From Ariolimax columbianus (Eukaryota > Mollusca > Gastropoda > Stylommatophora > Arionidae), in contig JAVGWX010000014.1 of NCBI GenBank assembly GCA_036924085.1, forward strand, positions 34,725,936 to 34,789,935: a DNA stretch of 64,000 bases. Reading direction: 5' to 3'. Both the position numbers and the translations under genes were made by a program. Within the stretch, counting starts at the first letter, position 1. Every line of letters starts with the position of its first letter. Below are positions 22,237-33,143 of this stretch, one piece after another. The notes beneath the pieces are model-generated. The model searched no databases. It was not told where the DNA came from and worked only from the letters and a program-made list of their open reading frames with translations.

Positions 22237-22540
22237 TATGTAGGATATTAAAGCTTTATGTCAGTATGTTAACATGTGAATAGTAAGATACTATGTAGGA
22301 TATTATAGCTTTGTGTCAGTATGTTAACATGTGGATAGTAAGATACTATATAGGATATTAAAGCTTTGTGTCAGTATGTTAACATGTGGATAGTAAGATA
22401 CTATGTAGGATATTAAAGCTTTGTGACAGTATGTTAACATCTGGATAGTAAGATACTATGTAGGATATTACAGCTTTGTGTCAGTATGTTAACATGTGGA
22501 TAGTAAGATACTATTTCAGTCATTAATGCTTAGTTTCAGT
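22237..22540. repeat. 55-bp minisatellite (copy A, right part)
   Basis: Five well-conserved units (GTTAAC at 22,268, 22,323, 22,378, 22,433 and 22,488) of the family that ended at about 20,095. Its presence on both sides shows that the mariner-rDNA block is an insertion into a single array. Copy B: 52,837-53,140. Confidence 0.92.
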
Positions 22541-22544
22541 TTGT

Positions 22545-23000
22545 ACATTATCTCAATTGTAGATCGATTTGAGTATTAGCTTCTGATGGTAAAACTGGTA
22601 GAGTTCGTAACCTAGTCCCTTCATGCTCCAGTCTCTCTTTTGTAGCCTGTGGAGTATAAAACATAGATATGAATGGCTCAAATACCACCCTGGAACACAA
22701 CCAAGAACAAAACCTATGTTGTAACAAAAATGCCTTCATCAGGTACATCGGTTAATACACATAAGAATATCAAACCCATCATGACAGTAGAGATGAATGT
22801 ATTCAAAAGAGGGATGAATACATCAAAAAGTAATATGAACACAGAAGAGATACGAAGCTCATCATCTGTGTTGACCTGTGATCTGAAGTATCTTTTTACT
22901 TATGCACTTCATGGCTGTCAGTCGATGCAGATCCTGAGTTCAGTATATTTTGTCATGTGTTCTTATCTGCGTTTATGTGCTCATTTCTACATCCACAAAG
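22545..23000. other. Unassigned DNA (copy A)
   Basis: Nothing recognised. A 162-codon plus frame from 22,673 runs through here into a LINE fragment in another frame and is not supported as a gene. Copy B: 53,145-53,600. Confidence 0.45.
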
Positions 23001-23009
23001 TACACTACC

Positions 23010-23160
23010 ACCTTCCATCTATTCCAGTACAGAGGTGTGGTTCCAATAAGAAAAAAAAAAGGCGTCCGGCAGGAAGATCCTATCTCACCGTACCTTTTCT
23101 CTGCGGGCTTCGAATCAACCATCTCGCGTTGCGATTGGGGGGACTTTTGAATCAGCGTTG
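23010..23160 (+). pseudogene. LINE RT fragment (copy A)
   Basis: The plus strand encodes KGVRQEDPISPYLFSAGFE and then SRCDWGDF. This is the RT block in which GVRQGDPISPYLF is typical, here with G changed to E. It is only about 50 residues and stops where an opposite-strand LINE piece begins. Copy B: 53,610-53,760. Confidence 0.82.
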
Positions 23161-23365
23161 ATGGCAGGTGTTTGTGTCTCGTGGGTACCAGACTGCTGTC
23201 GCTGTGCTCCAACGGTCATCAGTTTTCTGAAGCAGGTGACCAACCCAACGATGCTTTACCTTGTCTGCGTGGGTAACTGTATCCTTCACGATTGCCTTTT
23301 CACGAAGGTCGGTGTTGTGACAGCCTTTCAAACGTTGGTTGTGGAGCGTGATGCCGATCATACGT
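23155..23365 (-). pseudogene. LINE ORF2 C-terminal fragment (copy A)
   Basis: The minus strand encodes MIGITLHNQRLKGCHNTDL, then HRWVGHLLQKTDDRWSTA and a tail ending at HQR. The RxxGITLxDRxxN and WxGHLxRxxDxRW blocks are typical of LINE protein C-termini. It faces the RT fragment at 23,010-23,160, so the two converge. Copy B: 53,755-53,965. Confidence 0.8.
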
Positions 23366-23369
23366 CTAT

Positions 23370-23715
23370 CAAGGGAGCCTTGGGTCCCTCTGGACTAAAT
23401 TTCTTTTGTAAGAGTAAGAGACCACGTTTTTCCGGCACAGCACATTGCAGGTAAAACTGTGGAGTTGAATATGAAGGCGTCCAAGTTCTGGTCGTGGGTA
23501 TGGTCTAGTGCCATCTATATGGACTAGAAAGTCGCCCATTCCTAGCGGCGACATCTTTTTAATTCTGGGTTTAGGTCACTGAACTGGCCACAACAAAACG
23601 AGACACCACCTGTACTCCAAGCTCAAGATAGGTACCACCAGCTCATGTTACTGCGGACTTACAAACATGACAGCACCACATGTACTTCAAGTCTGTCTCC
23701 AGCACCACATGTACA
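23370..23715. other. Unassigned DNA (copy A)
   Basis: No supported gene; nothing recognised. Copy B: 53,970-54,315. Confidence 0.4.
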
Positions 23716-23729
23716 TTATGTCTGCCCCA

Positions 23730-24030
23730 AGCACACAGATCTGAGGTGGATGTCCCCAGCACACAGTTCTGAGGTGGATGGCCCCAGCACCCAGATCTGA
23801 GGTGGATGCCCCCAGCACACAGATCTGAGGTGGATGCTCCTTGATCTGAGGTGGATGCCCCCAGCACACATATCTGAGGTGGATGTCCCCAGTACACATA
23901 TCTGAGGTGGATGCCCCCAGAACACAGATCTCAGGTGGATGCCCCCAGCACACAGATCTCAGGTGGATGCCCTCAGCACACATATCTGAGGTGGATGCCC
24001 CCAGCACACATATCTGAGGTGGATGCTATG
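23730..24030. repeat. 28-bp minisatellite (copy A)
   Basis: Units of CTGAGGTGGATGCCCCCAGC plus ACACAGAT start at 23,741, 23,769 and 23,797 and continue for about 10-11 copies, with one shortened unit near 23,840. It is open in all three minus frames because 28 is not a multiple of 3; those frames are not genes. Confidence 0.93.
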
Positions 24031-24324
24031 GCCTAGTCTGACTCCCCTCAATGAGAAACTGTATGGCACTGCTGAGACATTGACAACGCCAGCAGAATTT
24101 ATTGAAGAATCGGAAGTCCAAATTGAAATGAGCAATGATCGCAGAAGAAAGAAGAAAAAAAGAAGAAGAATCTGTTATTGTCCGTTTAATGGCCAAAGTG
24201 GCTAGCTTGAATGTGCTAAATGAAGATAATGGATTGAGACAGATCTGTTAATTTATTTTGGAATCAAAATACAAGTTAATAATTGGCGTATCCTATCTGG
24301 CATGGCGTCTTTCATTGGTTCATC

Positions 24325-24690
24325 AACTCGCTCACTCACTCACCTCTCACTTGCTCACATTTACTCACTCAACCCTTACTCATAACACTGCTGCCTAGTT
24401 CCTCTGTCACTCATTCTCTCACCACTCACACACCCATTAAGTAACTCACTCAGTAACTTACCTCTTCCTTATCGCACTCATCTACTGACTTGCTCTACCA
24501 CTCACTTTCCAACTCACTCACACATTAACCCACCTACTCGCTCACCCATGACTAAATTGCCCACTCTCTAACCCACTCACCCCTCTCATCATCCCTCACT
24601 CACTTTTCCACCCACTCACTCGTTCTCACCATTCCTCACTGACTCTATAACTCACTCACAAACACTCATTCACTCCGCCTGTTGTCCATC
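24325..24690. repeat. CACT-rich low-complexity DNA (copy A)
   Basis: Long irregular stretch of CACTCACTCAC-like sequence on the plus strand, probably a decayed tetranucleotide microsatellite. Copy B: 54,925-55,290. The 290 bp before it (24,035-24,320) hold nothing recognised. Confidence 0.85.
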
Positions 24691-24872
24691 ACACACATCA
24701 CACAGCCTTCAGTTCAAGTTCAGGACCGAAGAGTGACGGTCAAACGACTCTCTCTGATTCCAGGTCAAGTAACACACAGAACCTTACCGGAACATTTCTG
24801 ACAGGTGGCTTCCATCCAACACTACATCAGGACTATTGATTGGACTTCTTCTAGCTTAAAGCGTAAGTTCTT

Positions 24873-25012
24873 CAACGTTTTTAAACTAAACAAATAAACT
24901 CATCTTCCTTTCATGATTACCAACGTTTTTAAACTAAACAAATAAACTCATCTTCCTTTCATGATTACCAACGTTTTTAAACTAAACAAATAAACTCATC
25001 TTCCTTTCTTCT
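24873..25012. repeat. 48-bp direct repeat, three units (copy A)
   Basis: CAACGTTTTTAAACTAAACA starts at 24,873, 24,921 and 24,969, giving three nearly perfect 48-bp units followed by a TTC microsatellite. It lies just beyond the 3' end of the LINE at 25,030. Copy B: 55,473-55,612. Confidence 0.95.
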
Positions 25013-25029
25013 TCTTCTTCTTCATCGTA

Positions 25030-26440
25030 CACAGTTAGACATCAACCTTGATTTTTTCGAAAAAAAGCAGCGGTCATCCTGAAGCTGTCGACACTGCCAT
25101 AGAGCTTGTCTAGTGTTGCCACTGGTGATGGCCACATCTGCTCTCTCTGATCCTCGTATGTCGGGCAGTTTACAGCAAATGCTCAGTGGTCATTTTCCCG
25201 GTACCACACGGGCATTCGTCAGTGCCACCTATCTTCAATTTGTTGAATAGGTGGTACCTCAGTCTATTGTGGCCAGTGCGAAGTCTGAAAACCACGATCT
25301 GCTCTCTTCTGTTCAACTGGTAATAGGCATCGTTTTTTGTGTAGCCAGTATGTTCGGTTTCCCATTTGGTCATGTATCTAGCTCTAATAAGCCGTTTTGA
25401 CTCTTCGTATGTCATACTAGTATTTGGTTGTGGTAGTCTTGCACCTTCTTTTGCCAGTCTGTCTGCCTCTTCATTGCCTTGGATGTTGCAGTGGGATGGA
25501 ACCCACTGTACCACTACCCTTTTTGGTGCGGACTTCTGGCATAGTTGACAGAGTACTGCTCTTAAATCATTAAGTTCATTATTTTTCTGGCTTTTTAGTG
25601 CTGTGACTACGGCCAAGGCATCTGTAAGTAGGACTATATGGCTTTCATTTCTTTTACCTGTCACCATTTCTTTCAGTGCCGCCCTCAGTGCCTCTGCCCT
25701 GAAATTGCTTGTGTATTTTCCAGTAGCGAATGACAGTGTTATTTTTCTGCCATTTGGTAGGTTCAGAAATGCTCCTGCTCCTCCGTTCTGTGCTGTGTTT
25801 GTTACAGAAGCGTTGGTGTATGCATGGGTCCAGTCCATGCTTGGGTAGTTTTTCGTTATGTAGCTCAGGGTAGTATCTCTTCTTTCTTTTTCAGTCTGGC
25901 AGTTTTTTTTTCCAATACCTGGTATATTTTCTACCACCTCTGGAAATATATGCTGCCTCCATGTAGGTTTTTGTACAGTTGGGATGGGCTTTGGTGTTGT
26001 TAGTGCGTTCATGTGGTCTTTGTGCATCTTTGCTTTGGCTATTTCTGCAAAGTTTCTCCGCTTTAGTTTCCCATTTCCAAAATTGTTTAGTCTGGTGCAT
26101 TGGATGGTCAGTCAGTCTTCTGAGTTTCTCTGATTGCTGCTGGGCTCTGCAGTCTCTTCTGTCGGTCATGGATTGCAGTTTTGTAATCTTTTCAAGTTCT
26201 ACAATTGGCGTTGACTTCATGCCTCCTGTTATAACTCTCATGGCTTGGTTTTGGAGTTTGCTAATTTTATCGAAGTTTGCCTTTGCTGCTGTTGTCCATG
26301 CCGCAATGCCATACTCGAGAACTGGTCTCACTCTTCCAGTGTACAGTTTCTTTAGTATACTTTCATCTGCTCCCCAGCTTGTGCCAGCAAGTTTCCTCAT
26401 GATTGCCATTCTTTCTCTGGCTCTCATTCTTCATACTAGC
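25030..26440 (-). pseudogene. LINE 3' half: RT thumb, RNase H (copy A)
   Basis: The minus strand first encodes the region after the RT palm (GRVRPVLEYGIAAWTTAA, then SKLQNQAMRVITGG) from 26,427. Near 26,030 it needs a frameshift to enter an RNase H domain in the frame 26,027-25,170. That domain shows AEALRAALKEM (Glu), VLLTDALAVVTAL (Asp) and WVPSHCNIQGNEEADRLAKE (Asp). The first RNase H aspartate position reads HAYTNAS, so Asp has become Asn. A CPCG-TTEHLL zinc-like end follows. 5' truncated and inactive. It abuts the Mutator-like gene at 26,465 in the same orientation. Confidence 0.87.
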
Positions 26441-26464
26441 TGCCTGTGAGGAACAAACAGCACG

Positions 26465-27171
26465 TTATATCCTACCATTGATCAGTTTATATGTACTCTT
26501 CAGGACTGGTGGAGGAAGATTCATCATTCCACAAAATGTCTGCAAATCTGAATGGCCACCACCGACACATCGCATAGCAAAAACCGCTCTCCTATTGATT
26601 GAGTGTACTTGTAAACTGTTGCTGATGTTGACACTAATTTGGTGGTTAGAGGGGAAAGGAGTTTGTTTTTTGCACTTTCTGTTGCTGCACACAAATTCAA
26701 ATTTACTGCCGAGTCCACGTCTTTCATGTTCAGTAAGTCTGACTTGGCTGTGACAAAATGCACAAACGAGCTGTGATGTAATCTGGTGACAGAGAATATC
26801 CAGGTCAATTAGCCTGTTTCCTTCACCATTATTATGATCATCATCTAGAACGTGTTCTTCCTCGCCTGTTGATTCTTCAAAATCTGTATCCGGATCATTA
26901 TCATCAAAAACGTCACAACGGTCTTTTATTTTCATCGATGATCGACTGTGAGTGGGCGTGGCACTACTCCTGTCAACTTTAGGGCTCTTACAAGACTTAG
27001 TAATAACTGTGTTGTTAGGAATAGAAAAGTCAACTTCACTACTGTTTCTACAACTGCATGCTGCTCACATTTAATTTCATCTGGATACAACTGTCTGTTT
27101 TTATTTGTAAACCTATTTCCATGAAACTTGCGCTTCCTGGATTAGTTACAATACTTTTTATCACTGGACAT
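26465..27171 (-). pseudogene. Mutator-like transposase, N-terminal half (A/B boundary)
   Basis: The open frame 26,935-26,465 encodes an acidic stretch, then CAFCHSQVRLTEHERRGLG with a CxxC pair, SNRKCKKQ, and NRRAVFAMRCVGGGHSDLQT followed by FCGMMNLPPPVLKSTY. That last part is characteristic of the Mutator-like transposase domain spread through molluscan and cnidarian genomes. The frame can be traced upstream to an ATG at 27,171 with one frameshift and, in this copy, a TAA at codon 10. It ends just after KLINGRI, where LINE sequence begins, so the catalytic half is missing. The family name is from memory. Confidence 0.68.
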
Positions 27172-27483
27172 TATTGAGAATGTCAGTGATGAAACAAAAT
27201 TTGTCGTACAGTATCGAACAAAATGTGTTACCTCATGGGCGCATCCATTTGCAATAGAGTTATCTGACTTGGGGAGCGTTCATTAATTACAATAAATCTA
27301 AGGAGGTCCTAATTGTAGCTACACAGGAAATGTGCATAGGTAAATTCACGTTTGTCTGAATGAAAAAAAAAAATGTCTCTTCTTCCCAAACGAGTAAGAC
27401 TTCTTATCTTTGAGAAGCCATAGTTTGGGAACTAATTAATCGATTAAAAAAAACTAAACAGAAATTTGTAGAAAATTGGTTGA

Positions 27484-28508
27484 AATGTAGCCAGTTTGAG
27501 AATGTTTCAGTTTATTATGTGGATTTTATAAAAAAGCAGTTTGATAATGTTTCAGTTTATTTTGTGGATTTGATATGTCAGCAGTTTGAGAATGTTTCAG
27601 TTTATTATGTGGATTTGATATGTCAGCAGTTTGAGAATGTTTCAGTTTATTTTGTGGATTTGATATGTCAGCAGTTTAAGAATGTTTCAGTTTATTCTGT
27701 GGATTTTTTTTTTTTTTTTTTTTTTTTGCGTTTGCCTTATTTTCTCTAATCCCCAAGGCGGTGTGCATTGCACTGCGTTTTTATTTTGCGCCTGTCGGCA
27801 CAGTGCATCCGACTTCAGCATGCATTTTATGTAAGGGTCTGCTTCCTCCTGCATTTTCTAAGGGTTTGCTTCCCCGGGGTAACGGCCGGTGCTGAGATGG
27901 GGATCGAACCCATCACCTTATGGTTGTGAGCCGTGTCACATAACCACTAGGCCACGCCGTCCCCTCATTATGTGGATTTGATATGTCAGCAGTTTGAGAA
28001 TGTTTCAGTTTATTATGTGGATTTGATATGTAAGCAGTTTGAGAATGTTTCAGTTTATTATGTGGATTTGATATGTAAGCAGTTTGAGGATATATCAGTT
28101 TTTGAATGTTTCAGTTTTATTATGTGAAATTTAATTGTAGGTAGTTTGAAAATGTGTTGGTTTATTATGTGAATTTTATATGTAGTTTGAGGATGTATCA
28201 GTTTAAGAATGTGCAAGTTTTAATATGTGAATTTACTATCTAGGCAGTTTGAGAATGGGTTGAATTATTATGTGAGTTTAATATGTAGCCAGTTTGAGAA
28301 TGTTTCAATTTATTATGTCGATTTTATATGTAGGCAGTTTAAGGATATATCAGTTCTTGAATGTTCCAGTTACAGTTTTATTATGTGAATTTTATATGTA
28401 GGCGGTTTGAAAATGTGTTGGTTTATTATGTGAATTTTATATGTAGGTAGTTTGAGGATGTGTCGGTTTATTATGTGAATGTAGGCTGTTTAAGAATGTA
28501 GTTTATTT
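27484..28508. repeat. 45-bp minisatellite (copy B)
   Basis: Same array as at 1,063-2,215, but its first units and the upstream IFT80 exon are removed by a 700 bp deletion whose junction is at about 27,482. One internal unit is also missing. Confidence 0.9.
27704..27965 (-). mobile_element. tRNA-derived SINE (copy B)
   Basis: Same SINE as at 1,371-1,625, at the same place in the minisatellite, so it inserted before the unit was duplicated. The A tail has become a pure run (poly-T on the plus strand at 27,704-27,727), where copies A and C have TTTTTTGATT and more T. Confidence 0.82.
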
Positions 28509-28583
28509 GAATTTAATTTATAATATATAACTCAACTGTTGTAATTAATTACAAATGATTAAGAATCAGTGTTTCTGTCACAG

Positions 28584-28707
28584 AGCGCTTGAGTTGGCAG
28601 TTAAACACAAGACCCACGTCGACACAGTGTTGGGACATAGGCAGAAGTTCTTGGCTAGGTTTGATAAATCAGAGACTAACAAGCGATACTTGCAGTACAA
28701 GGAAGGG
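28584..28707 (+). pseudogene. IFT80: IFT80 penultimate exon, orphan (copy B)
   Basis: Identical in extent to the exon at 2,289-2,412, with acceptor CAG and donor GTAAGC kept. In this copy the exon that should precede it is deleted, so its split arginine codon has no partner. No upstream IFT80 exon is recognised in the 26 kb before it. The exon still reads [17 protein letters not shown]. Classed as part of a pseudogene. Confidence 0.85.
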
Positions 28708-28943
28708 GTAAGCTGTCTTTGGTGGAAAGAGGAGAAAGAGGGAGGAGGGAATAAAGGCAGAGTGAAAGGAAAATATGATGGGAGGGAACACAGGCAGAGG
28801 AAAAGGAGAAGGTGACTAGAGCAAATAGAAGCAGAGTGAAAGGTGAGGACGAAAGAAGTCTTGAGTGGATGGGTGCGGTTGTACCTGCGTGTGTGTTGTA
28901 AATAAAAATATATTTAACATCCTCTCGTGAATACATCCATAGA

Positions 28944-29173
28944 CAGAAAGTTAAGTAGTTTGGTCATCTCATGAAAATGAAACCAGATCGGCTGTCATTA
29001 AAACATACAACAGTAGCAGATTGGGGTTTACAGCCAAGACCCTGCGGCAAATGGATAGACAACATTAAAGATGTCCTATGCCAGCATGGGCTCATAGCAG
29101 CAACACATCTGGCCCAAGTGCGAGACTTACAGCTCCCCACTACGCTTCACTGCATCAGTGGAATAATAAAGTA
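28944..29173 (+). pseudogene. LINE C-terminal fragment (copy B)
   Basis: Counterpart of 2,649-2,878, with the same FGHLMKMK and WIDNIKDVL blocks. Confidence 0.68.
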
Positions 29174-29186
29174 AAGTAAGTATATA

Positions 29187-30114
29187 TACAAGGGGCATTC
29201 AAATCAAACCGGGGCTTTTTGTTCTAGTTCTACCTGAATTCGATACAGTGTGCTGGAACTATTATCATTAGTTAGGGGCACTTGTGTTCTATTACTGTTA
29301 GGTTGCCCTCTTCCATGGGTCAGTCACATGACAGATAAATAAACATGGCGGACAACACTGTTAGTGTTTGCAAGGAACAGCAATGTAATGAAGTTTCTTG
29401 TGAAAGAAGGCGTGAAATCTGTGGAAATTTACAGAAGGCTGCAATCAGAATACGCTGATGAGACGCTCGGTTGCAGTAAGACATTTGAATGATGTAAATG
29501 TTTTAGAGAAGGCCGTGCATCCGTGAGGGATGCTCCTGGCCATGGTGGCTCTCAACCCACCACAGTCATTCCTGTGAATATCCAGATTGTGGAACGCCTT
29601 ATCCTGGAGAATCAACGCATAACCTGTCGTTAAATTGCACAAGAGGCAAGTCTTTCTCTGGGTATGGTGAACACTATTATTCATGAACATCTGCATTTTC
29701 GAAAGGTTAGTCCATATTGAGTAACAAGACAGCTTTCCGCTTTTGACCGACGGAGAAGAGTTCAAGCCTGCACTATATGCCATCTGCAGAATCTTGGCTG
29801 GGAGGTATTGTCACTTCCACCTTACAGCCCAGACCTTGCTACGTGTGATTTCCACCTGTTTGAACCCATAAAAGAACTCATGGAAGGTCAGCCCTCATGA
29901 CGAAGTGAAAGAAGCTGTCCTAGATTGGTTCAGACATACTAACAAATCTGTCTACGCTGCAGCTTTTCAAGCAGTACTTAAACGCTGGGATAAGTGCATG
30001 AACGTTTGTAGGAGATTATGTTGAAAAATAAATGAGATTTGAACTACTTGAAAAACATTTTTTTTCCTCACAAAAAATAAGCTCCTGGTTTTGACTTGAA
30101 CGCCACTCGTGCAT
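29187..30114 (+). mobile_element. Mariner with deleted core (copy B)
   Basis: Counterpart of 2,892-3,820, with the same inverted ends, the same missing catalytic centre and a few substitutions. The insertion predates duplication of the unit. Confidence 0.86.
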
Positions 30115-30233
30115 TTAAACCAACATCAAAACGGATAGCCAGACATGCTCTTACATTGAATCCTCAATAGAAGAGAAATAGAGGTAGACCTAAAAATACA
30201 TGAAGGACTGGAGCAGAAGATGCAGCAGGGAAT

Positions 30234-31332
30234 GACTTACTTACTTACTTAGTCGCTCCTCTTCTACCGCGAGGTGTAGAGGTTTGCCAAAGAGAACGCC
30301 ACACTGCTCTATTCGCCGTCTTTTTCTTGGCCTCATTCGCATCCAGCCCTCTATCACTTAGGGACTGTCGTATGTTGTCTTCCCAACGTACTTTGGGACG
30401 TCCTGGCAGTCTGCGTCCTTGACTTTTTATCTCCCATGACCGCTTTGGTATCCAATCTCTCACATCCATATGTCAGGACAGGCACATAGGTCTAGCGGTA
30501 TACATCCATTTTTGTTTTCCTGCTTATTTCTCTTTTACTGAGGAAACCTCTGTTTATTGCATGGAAAAGTCTACCTACTGCTGCTCTTTATGCAGTTAAC
30601 TCCTCTTTGATTCCTCCCCTGCTATCTGTTACCACTCCTAGCTATTTAACGTTGCAGACCTGCTCCAGTGCTCGTGTTCCCAGGGTTATCTGATGTCTCT
30701 TTTCCTCTCTGGCGATCACCATGGTTTTTATTTTGAAGTTGCTGATGTGCATTCCTCTCTTCTTCAACTCTTCTTCCCAGACCTGCAAGTTGATCTGGAG
30801 ATGTGCTTCGGATTTCGTGATAAGGGCCACATCATCTGCAAATGCAAGTTCCGATATGTAACTTGGTCTCATCTTCCAGTACCCTACTTCATCCTTTTTT
30901 TCCCGTGCCTTGCAGGCTTTGATGACTTCATCCACGAGGAGTATGAAAAGGTACGGTGATAGAATGTCCCCCTGTCTTACTCCGCTAGTGGTCTTAAACT
31001 CTCCTGACTTTTGATTTGATTTCCGCACATAGTTTCTGCACGTTTTATAGAAACTCTGTATGGCAGAGATCAGGGGTCCTTTGGTGTTCTTCCTTGTTAG
31101 GCACTCCCAGAGTTTGTCCCAAAGAACTTTATCAAATGCTTTCTCCAAATCCAAAAAGCAGAGATGCGTCTCTTTATTATATTCAAGAGCCTTTTCACTT
31201 AGCTGTCTGAGTGTAAAGATGAGGTCTTTAGTATTTCTGTTTGCCAGCAGGGAATGAGCTGACAGAATACTTTTCTGCAATGAAGTCTCTATTACTTTCT
31301 GCCCCCGTAGCAGTATTTCCTTCACCATTAAT
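30234..31332 (-). pseudogene. LINE reverse transcriptase (copy B)
   Basis: Counterpart of 3,939-5,234 with the same RT blocks (FLDLEKAFDKV, GVRQGDILSPYLF, FADDVALI). A 197 bp deletion at about 30,457 removes the WFGH region between the RT and the C-terminal GRPKVRWEDNIR block. The ACTT tail is at 30,234-30,251. Confidence 0.87.
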
Positions 31333-31379
31333 CACTACTTTTTGAGCAAAATGTGATTTTGAACACTTTTTTTCTGCAG

Positions 31380-31508
31380 GTTGAAATCAATTGGGCCAAC
31401 ATCACCAGCAAGATTGAGATGGAATATCAGAATGAAAGGGAAAGACCATCTGGAGCAGCAAGCGGTACAACTGGAATCCGTAATGCTGGTCGCAGCACTG
31501 GCATTTGA
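31380..31508 (+). pseudogene. IFT80: IFT80 last exon with early stop (copy B)
   Basis: Same exon as at 5,282, acceptor TTTCTGCAG kept. The codon before the terminal proline has changed from AAA to TGA (31,506-31,508), so the protein would lose its last two residues. A Ser to Arg change is seen in the ISNAG block (now IRNAG). With the lost upstream exon, this copy is decaying faster than A or C. Confidence 0.88.
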
Positions 31509-32606
31509 CCTTGACATCTCTGTCTTTCAGTAAAGATGTAGTGTAAATGTTCTGTACAAATGCATTGATTACCTTTACGATGCGGCACTAGATTTCCAAA
31601 CGTCACAAATGACTTTGAAAACCTGAAAACGTTTTTATATGTTGGTCTATTAATATGATTTGTTTGCGTACAAAGACACAAATGAATAAAGAACTTGCTG
31701 GTGTTATTGTTTTTGTTGTGTATGTATTAGTTTGTGCGATACAGGAAGATGAAGGTGACAATTTATAAGACAAAGCTCAAACACACATTTAGACTCACCA
31801 AAGTGTTCGTTTCTCCTTTGCTAATATCATAAGAAATCACCACAAAATACTGATATTGTTATTTCTAAGCTAGGCCTAGTGTTAGCATACACTTCAAACA
31901 TGTTTATTATATCTAAATAAACGAACTAAACACATTCTACCTCACAAAGATCTTTTACAACTTACTTCATCCTTACCAACAAGAATGGCGCCAAATGCTG
32001 GTAGAAAAAAGATGAATATTGTCTTTCAAACTTGTTTACTAAAAGCTTTTCACTCTTTCGTGGTTAAACTAGTTAAAAGGGACGGTTATTCATATTACTT
32101 CAAATTTGCCCCGTTTATGTATGTTATGTATAGTGCGTAGTTTGTAAAAAAAGCACTTCAGAAAAGTACAAAAGACCGTTTGGCTTAGAATCGTTTACTG
32201 CAGATTGGTATTAAAGTAACATTTTTTGCTTGACTTGATTTCATCCACTACCAACACAGAGAGTTAGGCTTTGGTGATTTTGATTTCATGTTTTGAAACT
32301 GTGCAGTTCTGATCAGCGGTTCTGATCAGACATGAAGGATGTTTTCAATATTTGGCCCCTGATACAGAAGGTGCCACATTTAGACTATACAGCCCAGCCA
32401 AGACTAACTACGGGATGTGCTCAACGGTCTTTAAGCTGGTATGGGGGGGGGGGGGGGGGGGGTTGACTTTATTGAGTTGCAAAAAAAAAGGTTGTCTTCT
32501 TCTCTAACCTGACCCTGGAAGTTTGAGCCTTCTGCTAAGTAGCGGTTAGAGTTGATGGTTTGTCAATATTCTAGGAAATCAAGAAGGATTTCCCTTTCCT
32601 ACCCTA

Positions 32607-33143
32607 TCAGACAGTACACATCACTTTACCTGCTGAGGGCTGCGCCTTGAGCTTTTTCCTCGATGGGGAATTCACATGTCGCCACTTCATAGACTGCCGT
32701 TTCGACTCAGGATCGTAGTGGTGCAACCATGACTCATCAATGGTGATGATGCGATCCAGGAAACTGTCACCTTTATTTTTGTAATGGTTCAAGAGGTCAT
32801 GACAAACTTGCATGTGATATTCTTTCATTTCCTGTGTGAGCATTCATGGGACCAATCTGGCACAAACTTTGTGATATTCCAACATTGACACCGTAGTTTA
32901 CATCACATTGAAGCCAATATCCACCTGTGTAGACAGTTCCCTGGCTGTAATCCTTCGATTTGCAGGAATGAGCTGATCGAGACCTTCATTGCGAAGTGTG
33001 GCAGCTGTACAGAGCCGTCCGTAACGTGGCTTGTACTTGTTGCTTACGCCACTGCTGAAACGCACAACTGACTACCTCACTGTGCTAACATCCACTGTTT
33101 GGTCTCTGTAAATGTTCAGCAAGCGTAGATGAATGTCAATTGA
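32607..33143 (-). pseudogene. Mariner transposase fragment (copy B)
   Basis: Counterpart of 6,509-7,045, with the TIDESWLHHYDPESKR block unchanged. Confidence 0.82.

Larger units (their letters stand above)
1..27032. repeat. Macro-repeat copy A (27.0 kb tandem unit)
   Basis: The sequence beginning at base 1 starts again at 27,033 and at 57,633 in the same orientation, with the same order of IFT80 exons, SINE, mariner, LINE pieces, minisatellites and rDNA fragment. The window begins at an arbitrary point inside the unit, so the true duplication breakpoint is unknown. Copy A lacks the 5.7 kb LINE found in copy B and has the longer 53-bp satellite. Tandem order is seen directly. Whether it is a real segmental duplication or an assembly join of alleles cannot be decided from the sequence alone. 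Confidence 0.93.

Noticed and set aside
22673..23161. 162-codon plus-strand frame
   Set aside because: It runs through unrelated DNA into a LINE RT fragment that is coding in a different frame.
23643..24007. Cysteine-containing repeat proteins on the minus strand
   Set aside because: All frames of a 28-bp minisatellite are open; no start context, splice site or family.
26403..26753. Plus-strand frame of 116 codons
   Set aside because: It is the complement of the Mutator-like and LINE coding sequence.
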